A stretch of 64,000 nt of DNA from Azospirillum melinis (GCF_013340935.1 NZ_WHOS01000001.1:248001-312000), one strand, 5' to 3'; positions 35,864 through 45,467 are shown, counted from the first letter of the stretch. Made by a program: numbers and translations. Notes: generated from the letters alone by a model not told the origin.

Positions 35864-36514
35864 ATGGAGTTGGCTGGAAACGAAGGCGGTCGCGGAACGG
35901 CACGAATCCTGGTGCTGGGCATCGGCAACATCCTGTGGGCCGACGAGGGATTCGGTGTCCGCACGGTGGAGCGTCTGGCCGCCGATTGGCGCTTCCCCGA
36001 CACCGTCACCGTGATGGATGGCGGAACCCAGGGTCTGTACCTGCTGCCGCATCTGGAATGCGCGGACGCGCTGATCGTGGTCGATGCCATCGACTATGGG
36101 CTGCCGCCCGGCACCAGCCGCGTCTTCCATGGCGATGACGTACCGGCATTCCTCGGCGCCAAGAAGATGAGCCTGCATCAGACCGGCTTCCAGGAGGTGC
36201 TGGCGAGCGCCATGCTGCTGGGCCGCTGCCCGCAAAAACTGATCCTGGTCGGCGTACAGCCGGAATGCCTGGAGGATTACGGCGGCGGCCTGACCGACAC
36301 CGTCGCCGCCCAGGTCTCCCCGACCATCGAGATCATCCTCACGCTTCTGCGCGACGGGTTCGGCGTGGAGGGCACGCGCCGCGATGCCGCCGCCGACCTA
36401 GCCGCCCCGGCCATCGCCCGCGACGCCTATGAAGGCGGACGCCCAAGTGCCGATGAGGCGTGCCGCATCGGCGATCCCCGCATCCTGGCGGCACTGTCCG
36501 CCGACCAGGCCTGA
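35864..36514 (+). CDS. hupD: hydrogenase maturation protease HupD
   Basis: 216-aa nickel-dependent endopeptidase that trims the C-terminus of the hydrogenase large subunit HupL after nickel insertion. The fold begins with [20 protein letters not shown], whose Glu (residue 28) is a nickel-sensing ligand; DAIDYG and [10 protein letters not shown] give the Asp and His ligands. The start at 35864 is chosen because the sigma-54 promoter lies inside the longer open frame from 35741. The roughly 45-residue C-terminal tail beyond the protease fold is unusually long. First gene of hupDFGHJ-hypA. Confidence 0.93.
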   Translation: MELAGNEGGRGTARILVLGIGNILWADEGFGVRTVERLAADWRFPDTVTVMDGGTQGLYLLPHLECADALIVVDAIDYGLPPGTSRVFHGDDVPAFLGAKKMSLHQTGFQEVLASAMLLGRCPQKLILVGVQPECLEDYGGGLTDTVAAQVSPTIEIILTLLRDGFGVEGTRRDAAADLAAPAIARDAYEGGRPSADEACRIGDPRILAALSADQA

Positions 36515-36533
36515 AACCGGGAGCGCCCAGAGC

Positions 36534-36845
36534 ATGTGCATCGGCATTCCCCTGCGCCTCACCGGCGTCGACGGCGTGGTCGGCCGGGTTGAGGATGGGT
36601 CGGCCGTCGACCTTTCACTGGTTCCGGAGGCCGCCACCGGCGACTGGGTGCTTGGCTTCCTCGGTGCGGCGCGCCGTATGCTGGAGCCGGAAGAGGCCGC
36701 CCAGATCCTCGACGCGCTGGCGGCAATGGCCGCGGCATTGGATGGGGAAACCCTCGACGGCGCCTTCGCCGACCTGACCGGCCGCGAGCCCACCCTTCCC
36801 CCCCACCTGGAGGCGGCCCGCGCGGCCGGCCTGACGGAGGCCTGA
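36534..36845 (+). CDS. hupF: HypC/HupF family hydrogenase maturation chaperone
   Basis: 103 aa, beginning MCIGIPLRL; the Cys at position 2 is the invariant residue that contacts the large-subunit active site precursor. [22 protein letters not shown] sequence (here [20 protein letters not shown]) and LDALAAM match the HypC/HupF fold. The longer C-terminal tail (to 103 residues, versus about 80-95 in HypC) and the place between hupD and hupG support HupF, a chaperone that protects HupL under oxygen. Confidence 0.92.
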   Translation: MCIGIPLRLTGVDGVVGRVEDGSAVDLSLVPEAATGDWVLGFLGAARRMLEPEEAAQILDALAAMAAALDGETLDGAFADLTGREPTLPPHLEAARAAGLTEA

Positions 36846-36849
36846 CGCC

Positions 36850-37278
36850 ATGACCGACCTCGCCCCCCCTCCCGCCAAGCAGCGCCTGCCCTTACCGCCG
36901 CTGGTGGATCTGCTGACCGACGTCCATGGCTATCTGCGCCTCGACCATGCCGACGACCGGCCGTGGCTGGACGATCCGAAGAAAAACTGGGTGGTCTTCC
37001 TGCCCGGCCACGGCAAGGGCAATGCGGAGACCGCCGACGTCGCCGTCATCCTGCCGGAACTGGTCCGCGCGCTGCACCCGCGCCTGACTCCGGCCGTGGC
37101 GGGCGAGGCGGCGGAGCGCGCGATCCTGGCCCTGGCCGGCATGATGAGCCTGCCGTCGCTGGTCTTCCTGCGCGGCGACCGGCTGCTTGGCAGCATCCCG
37201 CGCGTGCGTGACTGGGACGATTATCTGCAGCGGATCGGCGAGATCCTGGAAGGCTCTTTGGAAGGCGGTGCGGCATGA
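36850..37278 (+). CDS. hupG: HupG/HyaE family hydrogenase maturation protein (thioredoxin-like fold)
   Basis: 142 aa of the HyaE/HupG family, with a thioredoxin-like fold but no CxxC active site. The string SLPSLVFLRGDRLLGSIPRVRDW contains the cis-Pro loop and the following strand (quoted in part: SLPSLVFLRGDRLLG). These proteins act as chaperones of the Tat-exported small subunit HupS. It is 4 bp after hupF and overlaps hupH by ATGA. Confidence 0.9.
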   Translation: MTDLAPPPAKQRLPLPPLVDLLTDVHGYLRLDHADDRPWLDDPKKNWVVFLPGHGKGNAETADVAVILPELVRALHPRLTPAVAGEAAERAILALAGMMSLPSLVFLRGDRLLGSIPRVRDWDDYLQRIGEILEGSLEGGAA

Positions 37279-38159
37279 ATTCCCTGTTCGGCATGACCCA
37301 TCCGCCGGTCGGCTTCGGCCCCGGCAGCCAGCCCGACGCCAGCGAGGAAGGGCTGGAATATCTGCCGATGCCGTCCGGCATGCGCGTCTATGAACCGCAC
37401 CTGCCGGAGGTCGCCGATCCCGCCTGCGCCGCGGCGGCCCGCGACGTGCTCGTCCGCATCCAGGGGGCGCTTGCCGACTGGTCGCCCGGCGAGGAAATCC
37501 GCATTCCGGTCGACGATCTCGACGCTCCCATCCTGGCCCTGGTCGACGAGGCGCTGGGCGAAGGGGAGGTCGCGGTCAAGGTGGAGCGGGCCGGCGACCG
37601 GCTGGAGATTCAGGAGGCGTCTCTCGCCGGCGTCTGGCGCGTGCGCGCCTTCGGCGAAGGGTCGACGCGCGAAAGCCTGCTGGTCGGGGCCTTCCCGCGG
37701 GTGGCGCTGAATCGCGCCTTCACCGCTATGGCGCCGGTCGTGACCGGACCCACGCCAACCGGCCTGATGCCAACCGGTCTAATGAATGGCCAGCCGATCC
37801 TGACCGAGCTTCTGGACCGCAGTGCCGCCTGGCGCCTCGGCGACGGCCCCCATGCGGTGAATTTCAGTCTGCTGCCCCACACGCCGGAGGATCTGGCCTT
37901 CGTCGAACAGCGCTTGGGCGTCGGCGCTACCACCATCCTGTCGCGCGGGTACGGCAATTGCCGCGTCACCGCCACGGCGACGCCGAATGTCTGGTGGGTG
38001 CGCTATTACAATTCGGTCGACACGCTGATCCTCGATACGGTGGAGATCGTCGACGTGCCGGCAGTGGTTTGCGCCGCGGTGGAGGACATCGCCGACAGCG
38101 CCGAACGGCTGGCCGAAATCCTCGATGCGCTGGCAACCGACCTGGAGCGGGTGCGATGA
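37275..38159 (+). CDS. hupH: hydrogenase expression/maturation protein HupH (HyaF-like)
   Basis: 294 aa of the HupH/HyaF family. The conserved C-terminal half includes FSLLPHTPEDLAFVEQRLG and SRGYGNCRVTATATPNVWWV (given in pieces of the natural sequence). HupH helps mature the small subunit and is needed for full uptake hydrogenase activity in rhizobia. A short internal repeat, PTGLMPTGLM at about residues 159-168, lies in a variable linker. Both ends overlap neighbours by 4 bases. Confidence 0.9.
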   Translation: MNSLFGMTHPPVGFGPGSQPDASEEGLEYLPMPSGMRVYEPHLPEVADPACAAAARDVLVRIQGALADWSPGEEIRIPVDDLDAPILALVDEALGEGEVAVKVERAGDRLEIQEASLAGVWRVRAFGEGSTRESLLVGAFPRVALNRAFTAMAPVVTGPTPTGLMPTGLMNGQPILTELLDRSAAWRLGDGPHAVNFSLLPHTPEDLAFVEQRLGVGATTILSRGYGNCRVTATATPNVWWVRYYNSVDTLILDTVEIVDVPAVVCAAVEDIADSAERLAEILDALATDLERVR

Positions 38160-38992
38160 GCGCCGTCGCTTCCCGCTTCGAGGGCTCCTATCTCGGCGAC
38201 GCCAGCCGCATCGGCGCGGCGACGCGGATGGAATGCAAGATCTGCTGGCATGTCTATGACCCGGCGGAAGGGTGCGAGCAGTGGCAGGTGCCGCCCGGCA
38301 CAGCCTTCGCCGCCCTGCCCGACCATTGGCGCTGCCCGGTCTGCGACGGCGCCCGCGATCAGTTCATGGCGCTGGACGGCGAGCCGGCGGCCACGGAAGC
38401 CGCCGCCCTGCCGGCTGCCGTCGCGCCAGTGACCGGCCCTGCCCTGCCAACCGAGGCCATCGCGCGGCTGGAAGCGGTTTTCCGCGAAATCCACACGGCG
38501 CAGATGCGCGGCATGCCCATCGTCAACGACGCGCTTGCGGTGAAGGCCGTCGGCTTCCGCCGCCATGGCGAGCGTTGGCTCGGCTCCCTGGTGACCCCCT
38601 GGTTCCTTAACCTCGTCCTGCTGCCGGGCGAGGGTGACGACTGGTCGGGGCTGGTGCCGGGGGCGAAGGAACTGATCGAGTTTCCGTCCGGCTGGTATGA
38701 GTTCGTCCATGCCAACCGCAAGGGCGTCGGCGTCTACAAGGCCTGTTCGCTCTTTTCGCCGATGTTCGAGTTCGCCTCGATGCTCCAGGCGACGGAAACG
38801 GCCTCGGCGGCTCTGGTCTCCCTCTTCGATCCCTCCATCCGCGAAGACGGCGCCCAGACCGCCGAGATCCGTCGCCGGCGCGAGGAGGAACTTGCGCCCC
38901 CGCCCGAGCCCGCTCCGGTACAGACCGAGCCGGTGCGCCCGTCGCGCCGGGCGCTGCTGGGGATGGGGACCGGAGACACTGCGGATGCATGA
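38156..38992 (+). CDS. hupJ: rubredoxin-HupJ (HybE) fusion, hydrogenase maturation
   Basis: 278 aa with two domains. Residues about 20-75 are a rubredoxin: CKIC (27-30) and CPVC (60-63) give the four cysteines of one Fe site. Residues about 100-225 are the HupJ/HybE hydrogenase assembly chaperone domain (TPWFLNLVLLPGEGDDW, FPSGWYEFVHANRKGVG). In rhizobia these are separate genes hupI and hupJ; here they are joined by an Ala/Pro linker. The last 50 residues are charged and Pro-rich. The rubredoxin part is thought to supply electrons for building the iron-sulfur clusters of HupS. It overlaps hupH and hypA. Confidence 0.9.
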   Translation: MSAVASRFEGSYLGDASRIGAATRMECKICWHVYDPAEGCEQWQVPPGTAFAALPDHWRCPVCDGARDQFMALDGEPAATEAAALPAAVAPVTGPALPTEAIARLEAVFREIHTAQMRGMPIVNDALAVKAVGFRRHGERWLGSLVTPWFLNLVLLPGEGDDWSGLVPGAKELIEFPSGWYEFVHANRKGVGVYKACSLFSPMFEFASMLQATETASAALVSLFDPSIREDGAQTAEIRRRREEELAPPPEPAPVQTEPVRPSRRALLGMGTGDTADA

Positions 38993-39326
38993 AATGGCGC
39001 TCTGCGAAAGCCTGCTCCAGGCGATGGAGGAGGCCGGTCGGACGAATGGATTCAGCCGCGTGACCAAGGTCCGGTTGGAGATCGGCCGCTTCGCCGGGGT
39101 GGAGGTGGAGGCGCTGCGCTTCGGCTTCGACGTGGTGACGCGGGGATCGCTGGCCGACGGGGCGGAACTGGTGGTGCTGGAGGTGCCGGGCCGCGGTTGG
39201 TGTTTCGACTGCAACGACACGGTGGATCTGGACGACCGGCTGTCGTCCTGTCCACACTGCGGCGGCAGCCGGCTGCATCCCAACGGCGGCACCGAAATGA
39301 CGATCAAGGATCTTGAGGTTGAGTGA
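38985..39326 (+). CDS. hypA: hydrogenase nickel insertion protein HypA
   Basis: 113 aa that begins MHEMALCES; His2 is the nickel ligand common to HypA proteins. A structural zinc site is formed by CFDC (73-76) and CPHC (89-92). It delivers nickel to the HupL precursor with HypB, which is not in this window. The start is inside hupJ, an 8-base overlap, and is fixed by the conserved N-terminal MHE. Confidence 0.95.
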   Translation: MHEMALCESLLQAMEEAGRTNGFSRVTKVRLEIGRFAGVEVEALRFGFDVVTRGSLADGAELVVLEVPGRGWCFDCNDTVDLDDRLSSCPHCGGSRLHPNGGTEMTIKDLEVE

Positions 39327-39371
39327 GGCGAGGTCGAAAGAGGCAGGCCCGATGACGAAGGACCCCGCGCG

Positions 39372-40859
39372 ATGACCGATCCCACCCGCCCCGGCATCCT
39401 GGTGGTGGATGACGAGCCGCGCTCCGTCGAAGTCATCGCCCGCCTGCTGGACGAGGAGTTCGAGGTCTTCACCGCCCTGTCGGCGGAAGAGGGCCTGCGC
39501 CTGCTGGAAACCGAATGGATCCAGGTCGTCTTCTCCGACCAGCGGATGCCGGAGGTCAGCGGGGTGGAGTTCCTGACCCAGGTCCGCGAGCGCTGGCCCG
39601 ACGTGGTGCGCATCGTCATCACCGGCTACATCGACCCTGAGGACATCATCGGCGCCATCAACACCGCCGGCATCCACCAGTTCATCACCAAGCCCTGGCA
39701 TCCCGACCATCTGCTGCTGACCGCCCGCAACGCCGCGAGGCTCTACCGGCTCCAGCGCGAGCACGACCGTCTGACAAGCGAGTTGAAGCTGCTGCCGCCA
39801 CTGGCCGAGACGCGGGTGGCGACCAGACGTGAGCGGGTCCGGCAGTCCTACCGCTTCGACGGGCTGATCCGGGCCGAGGGCAGCCCGGTCGACGAGGTCT
39901 GCCGGCAGGCCGAACGGGTTTCGGGCTTCAACGTCCCGGTTCTGGTGCTGGGCGAGACGGGCACCGGCAAGGAACTGCTGGCCCGCGCCATCCATTACGG
40001 CAGCCCGCGCTCCGACCAGCCCTTCTACTGCGAGAATTGCGGCGCCATCCCGGACGAGCTGCTGGAAAGCGAGCTGTTCGGCCACAAGAAGGGCGCCTTC
40101 ACCGGCGCCCACAGCAACCGCGTCGGCCTGCTCGAGCAGGCCGACGGCGGCACCATCTTCCTGGACGAGATCGGCGACATCAGCCCGGCCTTCCAGGTCC
40201 GGCTTCTGCGCTTCCTGCAGGAGGGCGAGATCCGGCCGGTCGGGTCCAACGAGACACGGCGGGTCGATGTCCGCGTCGTCGCCGCCACCCACCGCGACCT
40301 GACCGCCGAGGTGAAGGCCGGCCGCTTCCGCGAGGATCTCTATTACCGGCTCAGCACCATGACGCTGACGATGCCGCCCTTGCGCGACCGGCCGGACGAC
40401 ATTCCGGTGTTGGCCCGCCACATCCTCGACCGGCTGTCGGCCGCTCACGGCAAGCCGGTGGCCGGCTTCGCCCCCGACACGCTGGCCTGCCTGGAATCCT
40501 ACGGCTGGCCCGGCAACGTGCGCGAGTTGCAGAACGAGATCATGCGCATGCTGGTGCTGTGCGAAGGCGACACGCTGGGCGCCGACCTGCTGTCCGACCA
40601 AGTGCTGCGCGGTGCGGCGCTGAATACCCGCCCGGCCTCGCCGGAGGATGGGCCGCTGCCGCCGCTCGACCTGATCGGCCAGGGGGGGCCGCTGAAATCG
40701 CGGATCGAGCGGGTGGAGGCCGGCATCCTGATGGAAACGCTGGTCCGCTGCCGCTGGAACAAGAGCAAGGCCGCCGACGAGCTGGGCCTGTCCCGCATGG
40801 GCCTGCGCGCCAAGCTGGAACGCTACGGCATCGAGCGCGGGCCGGCGCAGCGGCACTGA
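39372..40859 (+). CDS. hoxA: NtrC-type response regulator HoxA/HupR, activator of hydrogenase genes
   Basis: 495 aa. The receiver domain (8-125) has phosphoacceptor Asp56 in VVFSDQRMP. The AAA+ sigma-54 activation domain has Walker A GETGTGKE (194-201), the sigma-54 contact loop GAFTGA (241-246) and the Walker B string TIFLDEIGDI. The C-terminal Fis-type HTH is near NKSKAADELGLSRMGLRAK. It responds to the HupUV-HupT sensor and should activate the sigma-54 promoters found at 35792 and 41612. In some relatives (R. capsulatus HupR) the unphosphorylated form is active. Confidence 0.94.
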   Translation: MTDPTRPGILVVDDEPRSVEVIARLLDEEFEVFTALSAEEGLRLLETEWIQVVFSDQRMPEVSGVEFLTQVRERWPDVVRIVITGYIDPEDIIGAINTAGIHQFITKPWHPDHLLLTARNAARLYRLQREHDRLTSELKLLPPLAETRVATRRERVRQSYRFDGLIRAEGSPVDEVCRQAERVSGFNVPVLVLGETGTGKELLARAIHYGSPRSDQPFYCENCGAIPDELLESELFGHKKGAFTGAHSNRVGLLEQADGGTIFLDEIGDISPAFQVRLLRFLQEGEIRPVGSNETRRVDVRVVAATHRDLTAEVKAGRFREDLYYRLSTMTLTMPPLRDRPDDIPVLARHILDRLSAAHGKPVAGFAPDTLACLESYGWPGNVRELQNEIMRMLVLCEGDTLGADLLSDQVLRGAALNTRPASPEDGPLPPLDLIGQGGPLKSRIERVEAGILMETLVRCRWNKSKAADELGLSRMGLRAKLERYGIERGPAQRH

Positions 40860-40888
40860 CTTCAGTCGCCCTCTCCCGCCCCACATCC

Positions 40889-40908
40889 CCTCTCCTCCTG
40901 GGGAGAGG
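40889..40908. terminator. stem-loop CCTCTCC-N6-GGAGAGG between hoxA and hupE
   Basis: A 7-bp perfect stem 30 bp after hoxA, of the CCTCTCC/GGAGAGG type that recurs in this window at 51683. There is no T-run, so it may attenuate rather than end transcription into hupE. Confidence 0.4.
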
Positions 40909-40951
40909 AAGAGATCACCAAAACCACAAGAACCCCGAGGAGCCGTTCGAT

Positions 40952-41500
40952 ATGTCGAAACTTACCCGCCTTGCCGCCGTCTCCGCGGCCATCGCGCTTG
41001 CCGCCACCCCTGCCCTCGCCCATCCCGGCCATCTTGCCGGGGCCGGTTTCCTCGACGGTGCCGCGCATCCGCTGGGCGGGCTCGACCACCTGATCGCCAT
41101 GGTCACGGTCGGCGTCTACGGCGCCACCATCGGCGGCCGTGCCGTTCTGGCGGTGCCGGGGGCCTTTCTGGCCGCCATGCTGGCCGGCGGGCTGTTCGCG
41201 CTGACGGGCGGCGAGCTGCCGCTGGTCGAGCCGGCCATCTATGCCTCCACCGTCGTGCTGGCGCTGCTGTGCGTCATGCCGATGTCGCGCAACAGCTTGA
41301 TCGGCGTCGTCTTCGCCGCCGGCTTCGGCCTGTTCCACGGCTTCGCCCATGGCGCGGAGATGCCGGCCGATGCCGCGGCACTCGGCTATGCCGCCGGCTT
41401 CCTCGCCAGCACTGCGGGGCTGCACGCGGCCGGTGTGGTAATCGGCTGGGGCCTCCACCGCCTGATCGGCCGGCCGGAGGAGGATGGCCGGACGGCCTGA
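40952..41500 (+). CDS. hupE: HupE/UreJ family nickel permease
   Basis: 182 aa with a cleavable-looking signal sequence (1-23, ending ALA-HP) and about five further membrane helices. [20 protein letters not shown] carries the HP...HPLGGLDH motif, and [11 protein letters not shown] is the second conserved His motif; both are needed for nickel transport in characterised HupE. Ribosome binding site GAGGAG upstream of 40952. It supplies nickel for HupL and HupV and ends 24 bp before a terminator. Confidence 0.94.
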   Translation: MSKLTRLAAVSAAIALAATPALAHPGHLAGAGFLDGAAHPLGGLDHLIAMVTVGVYGATIGGRAVLAVPGAFLAAMLAGGLFALTGGELPLVEPAIYASTVVLALLCVMPMSRNSLIGVVFAAGFGLFHGFAHGAEMPADAAALGYAAGFLASTAGLHAAGVVIGWGLHRLIGRPEEDGRTA

Positions 41501-41524
41501 CCGCCACCGGCAACAGACTTTCCA

Positions 41525-41548
41525 CCCCGGCCGTCGTTTCGGCCGGGG
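41525..41548 (+). terminator. hairpin terminator after hupE
   Basis: CCCCGGCC and GGCCGGGG form a perfect 8-bp stem with an 8-base loop (GTCGTTTC). It separates the maturation operon from the hupS promoter 64 bp downstream. The following bases are not T-rich, so efficiency is uncertain. Confidence 0.6.
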
Positions 41549-41611
41549 AGTTGCCAGCGGCGACGGTCCTTACAGCCTTGTGACCGTTGGTTTGCCAAAT
41601 GTTCGTACTAC

Positions 41612-41625
41612 GGCACGATTGTTGC
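41612..41625 (+). promoter_or_regulatory. sigma-54 (-24/-12) promoter of hupSLC
   Basis: GGCACGATTGTTGC carries GG and GC at the proper -24/-12 spacing and matches the core GGCACG-N4-TTGC completely. Transcription would begin near 41636, about 58 bases before the hupS ATG. A small inverted repeat TTGG-TTTG-CCAA at 41587-41598 lies just upstream. HoxA is the expected activator. Confidence 0.8.
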
Positions 41626-41693
41626 CTATGCCCGCAGGAGAAGCGCACCGGCCCCTCGCACGCCGGTGCTGCCCGACGGGAGAAAACAAACCG

Positions 41694-42767
41694 ATGGCAA
41701 CGCTGGAAACCTTCTACGAGGTGATGCGGCGGCAGGGGATCACACGCCGTTCGTTCCTGAAATACTGCTCGCTGACCGCCGCGGCCCTGGGGCTGGGGCC
41801 TGAACTGGTTCCGCAGATCGTCCATGCCATGGAAACCAAGCCGCGCACCCCGGTGCTGTGGCTGCATGGGCTGGAATGCACCTGCTGCTCGGAATCCTTC
41901 ATCCGCTCGGCGCACCCGCTGGTCAAGGACGTGGTGCTGTCGATGATCTCGCTGGACTACGACGACACGCTGATGGCGTCGGCCGGCCACCATGCCGAGG
42001 CGATCCTCGACGAGGTGATGGAGAAGTACAAGGGCAACTACATCCTGGCGGTGGAAGGCAATCCGCCGCTGAACCAGGACGGCATGTCCTGCATCATCGG
42101 CGGCAAGCCCTTCACCGACCAGCTGCGCAAGGTCGCCAAGGACGCCAAGGCGATCATCTCCTGGGGCTCCTGCGCGTCCTTCGGCTGCGTCCAGGCGGCG
42201 CGCCCGAACCCGACCCGCGCCACCCCGGTGCATGAGGTCATCACCGACAAGCCGATCATCAAGGTGCCCGGCTGCCCGCCGATCGCCGAGGTGATGACCG
42301 GCGTCATCACCTACATGCTGACCTTCGACCGCATCCCGGAACTGGACCGCCAGGGCCGTCCGAAGATGTTCTACAGCCAGCGCATCCACGACAAATGCTA
42401 TCGCCGGCCGCATTTCGACGCCGGCCAGTTCGTCGAGTCCTTCGACGACGAGGGCGCGCGCAAGGGCTATTGCCTTTACAAAGTCGGCTGCAAGGGTCCG
42501 ACCACCTACAACGCCTGCTCCACCGTCCGCTGGAACGAGGGCACCAGTTTCCCCATCCAGTCCGGCCATGGCTGCATCGGCTGCTCGGAGGATGGCTTCT
42601 GGGACAAGGGGTCCTGGTACGCCCGCCAGTCCGACATCCTCCAGTTCGGGATCGAGGCCAACGCCGACCAGATCGGCACCACCGCCGCCATCGGCGTCGG
42701 CAGCATCATCGCCGCCCACGCGGCGGTCAGCGCCCTGAAGCGCGCGCAGCACAAGGGAGACGTCTGA
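41694..42767 (+). CDS. hupS: uptake [NiFe]-hydrogenase small subunit HupS (O2-tolerant type)
   Basis: 357-aa precursor. The Tat motif RRSFLK (18-23) and hydrophobic stretch predict cleavage after residue 45. Taking residue 46 as 1, Cys62, 64, 65, 160, 165 and 194 fall at 17, 19, 20, 115, 120 and 149, exactly the six cysteines that hold the [4Fe-3S] proximal cluster of O2-tolerant membrane hydrogenases (group 1d, HoxK/HyaA). The C-terminal hydrophobic helix (about 325-350) anchors the enzyme to the periplasmic membrane face. First gene of hupSLC. Confidence 0.96.
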   Translation: MATLETFYEVMRRQGITRRSFLKYCSLTAAALGLGPELVPQIVHAMETKPRTPVLWLHGLECTCCSESFIRSAHPLVKDVVLSMISLDYDDTLMASAGHHAEAILDEVMEKYKGNYILAVEGNPPLNQDGMSCIIGGKPFTDQLRKVAKDAKAIISWGSCASFGCVQAARPNPTRATPVHEVITDKPIIKVPGCPPIAEVMTGVITYMLTFDRIPELDRQGRPKMFYSQRIHDKCYRRPHFDAGQFVESFDDEGARKGYCLYKVGCKGPTTYNACSTVRWNEGTSFPIQSGHGCIGCSEDGFWDKGSWYARQSDILQFGIEANADQIGTTAAIGVGSIIAAHAAVSALKRAQHKGDV

Positions 42768-42769
42768 CC

Positions 42770-44584
42770 ATGGGCATCGTCCAGACCCCGAACGGGTTCT
42801 CGCTCGACACCGGCGGCAAGCGCATCGTCGTCGATCCGGTCACCCGCATCGAAGGCCACATGCGCTGCGAGGTGAACGTCGACAGCGACAACATCATCCG
42901 CAACGCCGTCTCCACCGGCACGATGTGGCGCGGCCTCGAGGTGATCCTGAAGGGCCGCGACCCGCGCGACGCCTGGGCCTTCGTCGAGCGCATCTGCGGC
43001 GTCTGCACCGGCTGCCACGCGCTGACCTCGGTCCGCGCGGTGGAGGATGCGCTCCAGATCCGCATCCCGAAGAACGCCCACCTGATCCGCGAGATCATGG
43101 CGAAGACGCTGCAGGTCCATGACCACATCGTCCACTTCTATCACCTGCACGCGCTGGACTGGGTCAACCCGGTCAACGCGCTGAAGGCCGACCCGCAGGC
43201 GACCTCGGCATTGCAGCAGGCGGTTTCGCCGCGCCATGCCAAGTCCAGCCCCGGCTATTTCCGCGATGTCCAGACCCGCCTGAAGAAGTTCGTGGAGAGC
43301 GGCCAGCTCGGCATCTTTAAGAACGGCTATTGGGACAACCCGGCCTACAAGCTGTCGCCGGAAGCCGACCTGATGGCGGTGACCCATTATCTGGAGGCGC
43401 TCGATCTCCAAAAGGACATCGTCAAAATCCACACCATCCTCGGCGGCAAGAACCCGCACCCGAACTACATGGTCGGCGGCGTTCCCTGCGCCATCAACAT
43501 GGACGGCACCGGGTCGTCGGGCGCGCCGCTGAATATGGAGCGGCTGAACTTCATCCGCGCCCGCATCCAGGAAGCCACCGCCTTCGTCGAGAACGTCTAT
43601 CTGCCGGACGTGCTGGCCATCGCCAGCTTCTACAAGGACTGGCTCTATGGCGGCGGGCTGTCGGCGACCAACGTCATGGACTACGGCGATTACGAGAAGG
43701 TGCCGTACGACCATTCGACCTGCCAGCTGCCGGGCGGCGTCATCCTGAACGGCAACTGGAACGAGGTCCATCCCATCGACCCGCGCGACCCGGCGCAGGT
43801 GCAGGAGTTCGTCGCCCACAGCTGGTACCATTACGAGGACGAGAGCAAGGGCCTGCACCCGTGGGACGGCGTGACCGAGGCCAAGTTCGAGCTGGGCGCC
43901 AACACCAAGGGCACCCGCACCGACATCAAGGAGCTTGACGAGGCCGCCAAATATTCCTGGATCAAGGCGCCGCGCTGGCGCGGCCATGCGGTGGAGGTCG
44001 GCCCCCTGCCCCGCTACATCCTGGCCTATGCCCAGGGTGTGGGCTATGTGAAGGACCAGATCACCGAAGCGCTGGGCGCTTTCAACACGCTGGCCGGGAC
44101 GAACTTCACGCCACAGCAGGCGCTGCCGACCACCATCGGCCGCACGCTGGCCCGCGCGCTGGAATGCCAGTATTGCTGCACCATGATGATGGACGACTGG
44201 AACGCCCTGATCGCCAACATCAAGGCCGGCGACACGGCAACCGCGAATGTCGAAAAGTGGGACCCGAAGACCTGGCCGAAGGAGGCCAAGGGCGTCGGCA
44301 CCGTCGCCGCGCCGCGCGGCGGGCTCGGTCACTGGATCAAGATCAAGGACGGCAAGATCGACAATTACCAGTGCGTCGTGCCGACGACCTGGAACGGCAG
44401 CCCGCGCGATCCCAAGGGCAACATCGGCGCCTTCGAGGCCTCGCTGCTGAACACGCCGATGGCCCGTCCGGACGAGCCGGTGGAGATCCTGCGCACCCTG
44501 CACAGCTTCGATCCGTGCCTTGCCTGCTCCACCCACGTCATGGCGCCGGACGGCGCCGAACTGGCCCGCGTCACCGTGCGCTGA
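42770..44584 (+). CDS. hupL: uptake [NiFe]-hydrogenase large subunit HupL
   Basis: 604-aa precursor holding the NiFe(CN)2CO site. The N-terminal ligands are [11 protein letters not shown] (Cys76, Cys79) and the C-terminal ones DPCLACSTH (Cys583, Cys586). The 15 residues after His589 are the peptide removed by HupD. It starts 2 bp after hupS. With HupS it oxidises periplasmic H2 and passes electrons through HupC to quinone; it is exported as a complex on the HupS Tat signal. Confidence 0.97.
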   Translation: MGIVQTPNGFSLDTGGKRIVVDPVTRIEGHMRCEVNVDSDNIIRNAVSTGTMWRGLEVILKGRDPRDAWAFVERICGVCTGCHALTSVRAVEDALQIRIPKNAHLIREIMAKTLQVHDHIVHFYHLHALDWVNPVNALKADPQATSALQQAVSPRHAKSSPGYFRDVQTRLKKFVESGQLGIFKNGYWDNPAYKLSPEADLMAVTHYLEALDLQKDIVKIHTILGGKNPHPNYMVGGVPCAINMDGTGSSGAPLNMERLNFIRARIQEATAFVENVYLPDVLAIASFYKDWLYGGGLSATNVMDYGDYEKVPYDHSTCQLPGGVILNGNWNEVHPIDPRDPAQVQEFVAHSWYHYEDESKGLHPWDGVTEAKFELGANTKGTRTDIKELDEAAKYSWIKAPRWRGHAVEVGPLPRYILAYAQGVGYVKDQITEALGAFNTLAGTNFTPQQALPTTIGRTLARALECQYCCTMMMDDWNALIANIKAGDTATANVEKWDPKTWPKEAKGVGTVAAPRGGLGHWIKIKDGKIDNYQCVVPTTWNGSPRDPKGNIGAFEASLLNTPMARPDEPVEILRTLHSFDPCLACSTHVMAPDGAELARVTVR

Positions 44585-44609
44585 CCGGCAGCCGAGGAGG
44601 ATTTAAGTC

Positions 44610-45404
44610 ATGGCTCCTCTCGACAATGCGAAGCCGGTCGCGACACCGGACGAGGAAGGGACGGCCGCTCCGGCGGCCGGCCGTTTCCTGAAGGCAATCT
44701 ATGTGTACGAGGTGCCGGTGCGGATCTGGCACTGGGTCAACGCGCTGGCGATCGTGGTTCTGTCGGTCACCGGCTACCTGATCGCCAATCCGCTGCCGAC
44801 CATGCCGGGCGAGGCCAGCGCCAATTTCCTGATGGGCTACATCCGCTTCGTCCATTTCGCTGCGGCCTACATCTTTGCCATCGGCTTCATCGGCCGGCTC
44901 TATTGGGCTCTCGTCGGCAACCACCATGCCAAGCAGCTGTTCCGCTTCCCCTTCTGGGACCGCCACTGGTGGGGCGAGCTGTTCCTGGAGGCCCGCTGGT
45001 ACCTGTTCCTGGAGCGCAAGCCGAAGCTGTATGTCGGCCATAACCCGCTGGCGCAATTCTCGATGTTCTGGGCCATCGCGGTGGGCAGCGTCTTCATGAT
45101 CGTCACCGGCTTCGCGCTCTACAGCGAGGGAGCGGGCCAGGGCAGCTGGCAGGACAAGCTGTTCGGCTGGGTCATCCCGCTGTTCGGCCAGAGCATGGAC
45201 GTCCACACTTGGCACCATCTCGGCATGTGGGCGATCCTGCTGTTCGTGATCGTCCACGTCTATGCCGCGGTGCGCGAAGACATCATGTCCCGCCAGTCGA
45301 TCATCTCCACCATGATCAGCGGCGTACGCACCTTCAAGGATGCCGAGGCCCCGGCGGACGAAGGGCATGAGCGTCCGGTGAAGAAGGCGGCGCGGGCGGG
45401 ATAA
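44610..45404 (+). CDS. hupC: hydrogenase cytochrome b subunit HupC/HoxZ
   Basis: 264-aa integral membrane di-heme cytochrome b of the Ni/Fe-hydrogenase type. Four helices at about 38-62, 78-105, 142-165 and 195-222 carry His residues: RIWHWVNAL, FVHFAAAY, HTWHHLG and VIVHVYAA. It takes electrons from the distal cluster of HupS to the quinone pool. About 25 bp after hupL with AGGAGG upstream. The C-terminal 25 residues are charged and cytoplasmic. Confidence 0.95.
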   Translation: MAPLDNAKPVATPDEEGTAAPAAGRFLKAIYVYEVPVRIWHWVNALAIVVLSVTGYLIANPLPTMPGEASANFLMGYIRFVHFAAAYIFAIGFIGRLYWALVGNHHAKQLFRFPFWDRHWWGELFLEARWYLFLERKPKLYVGHNPLAQFSMFWAIAVGSVFMIVTGFALYSEGAGQGSWQDKLFGWVIPLFGQSMDVHTWHHLGMWAILLFVIVHVYAAVREDIMSRQSIISTMISGVRTFKDAEAPADEGHERPVKKAARAG

Positions 45405-45467
45405 GATTACCTTCACCAGCACGCTGCACCCCTTGGAAACCTTGAATAGTTCCGCATACGTTCCCAT

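Noticed and set aside
38607..40886. 759-codon minus-strand open frame
   Set aside because: Antisense to hupJ, hypA and hoxA, all with clear motifs.
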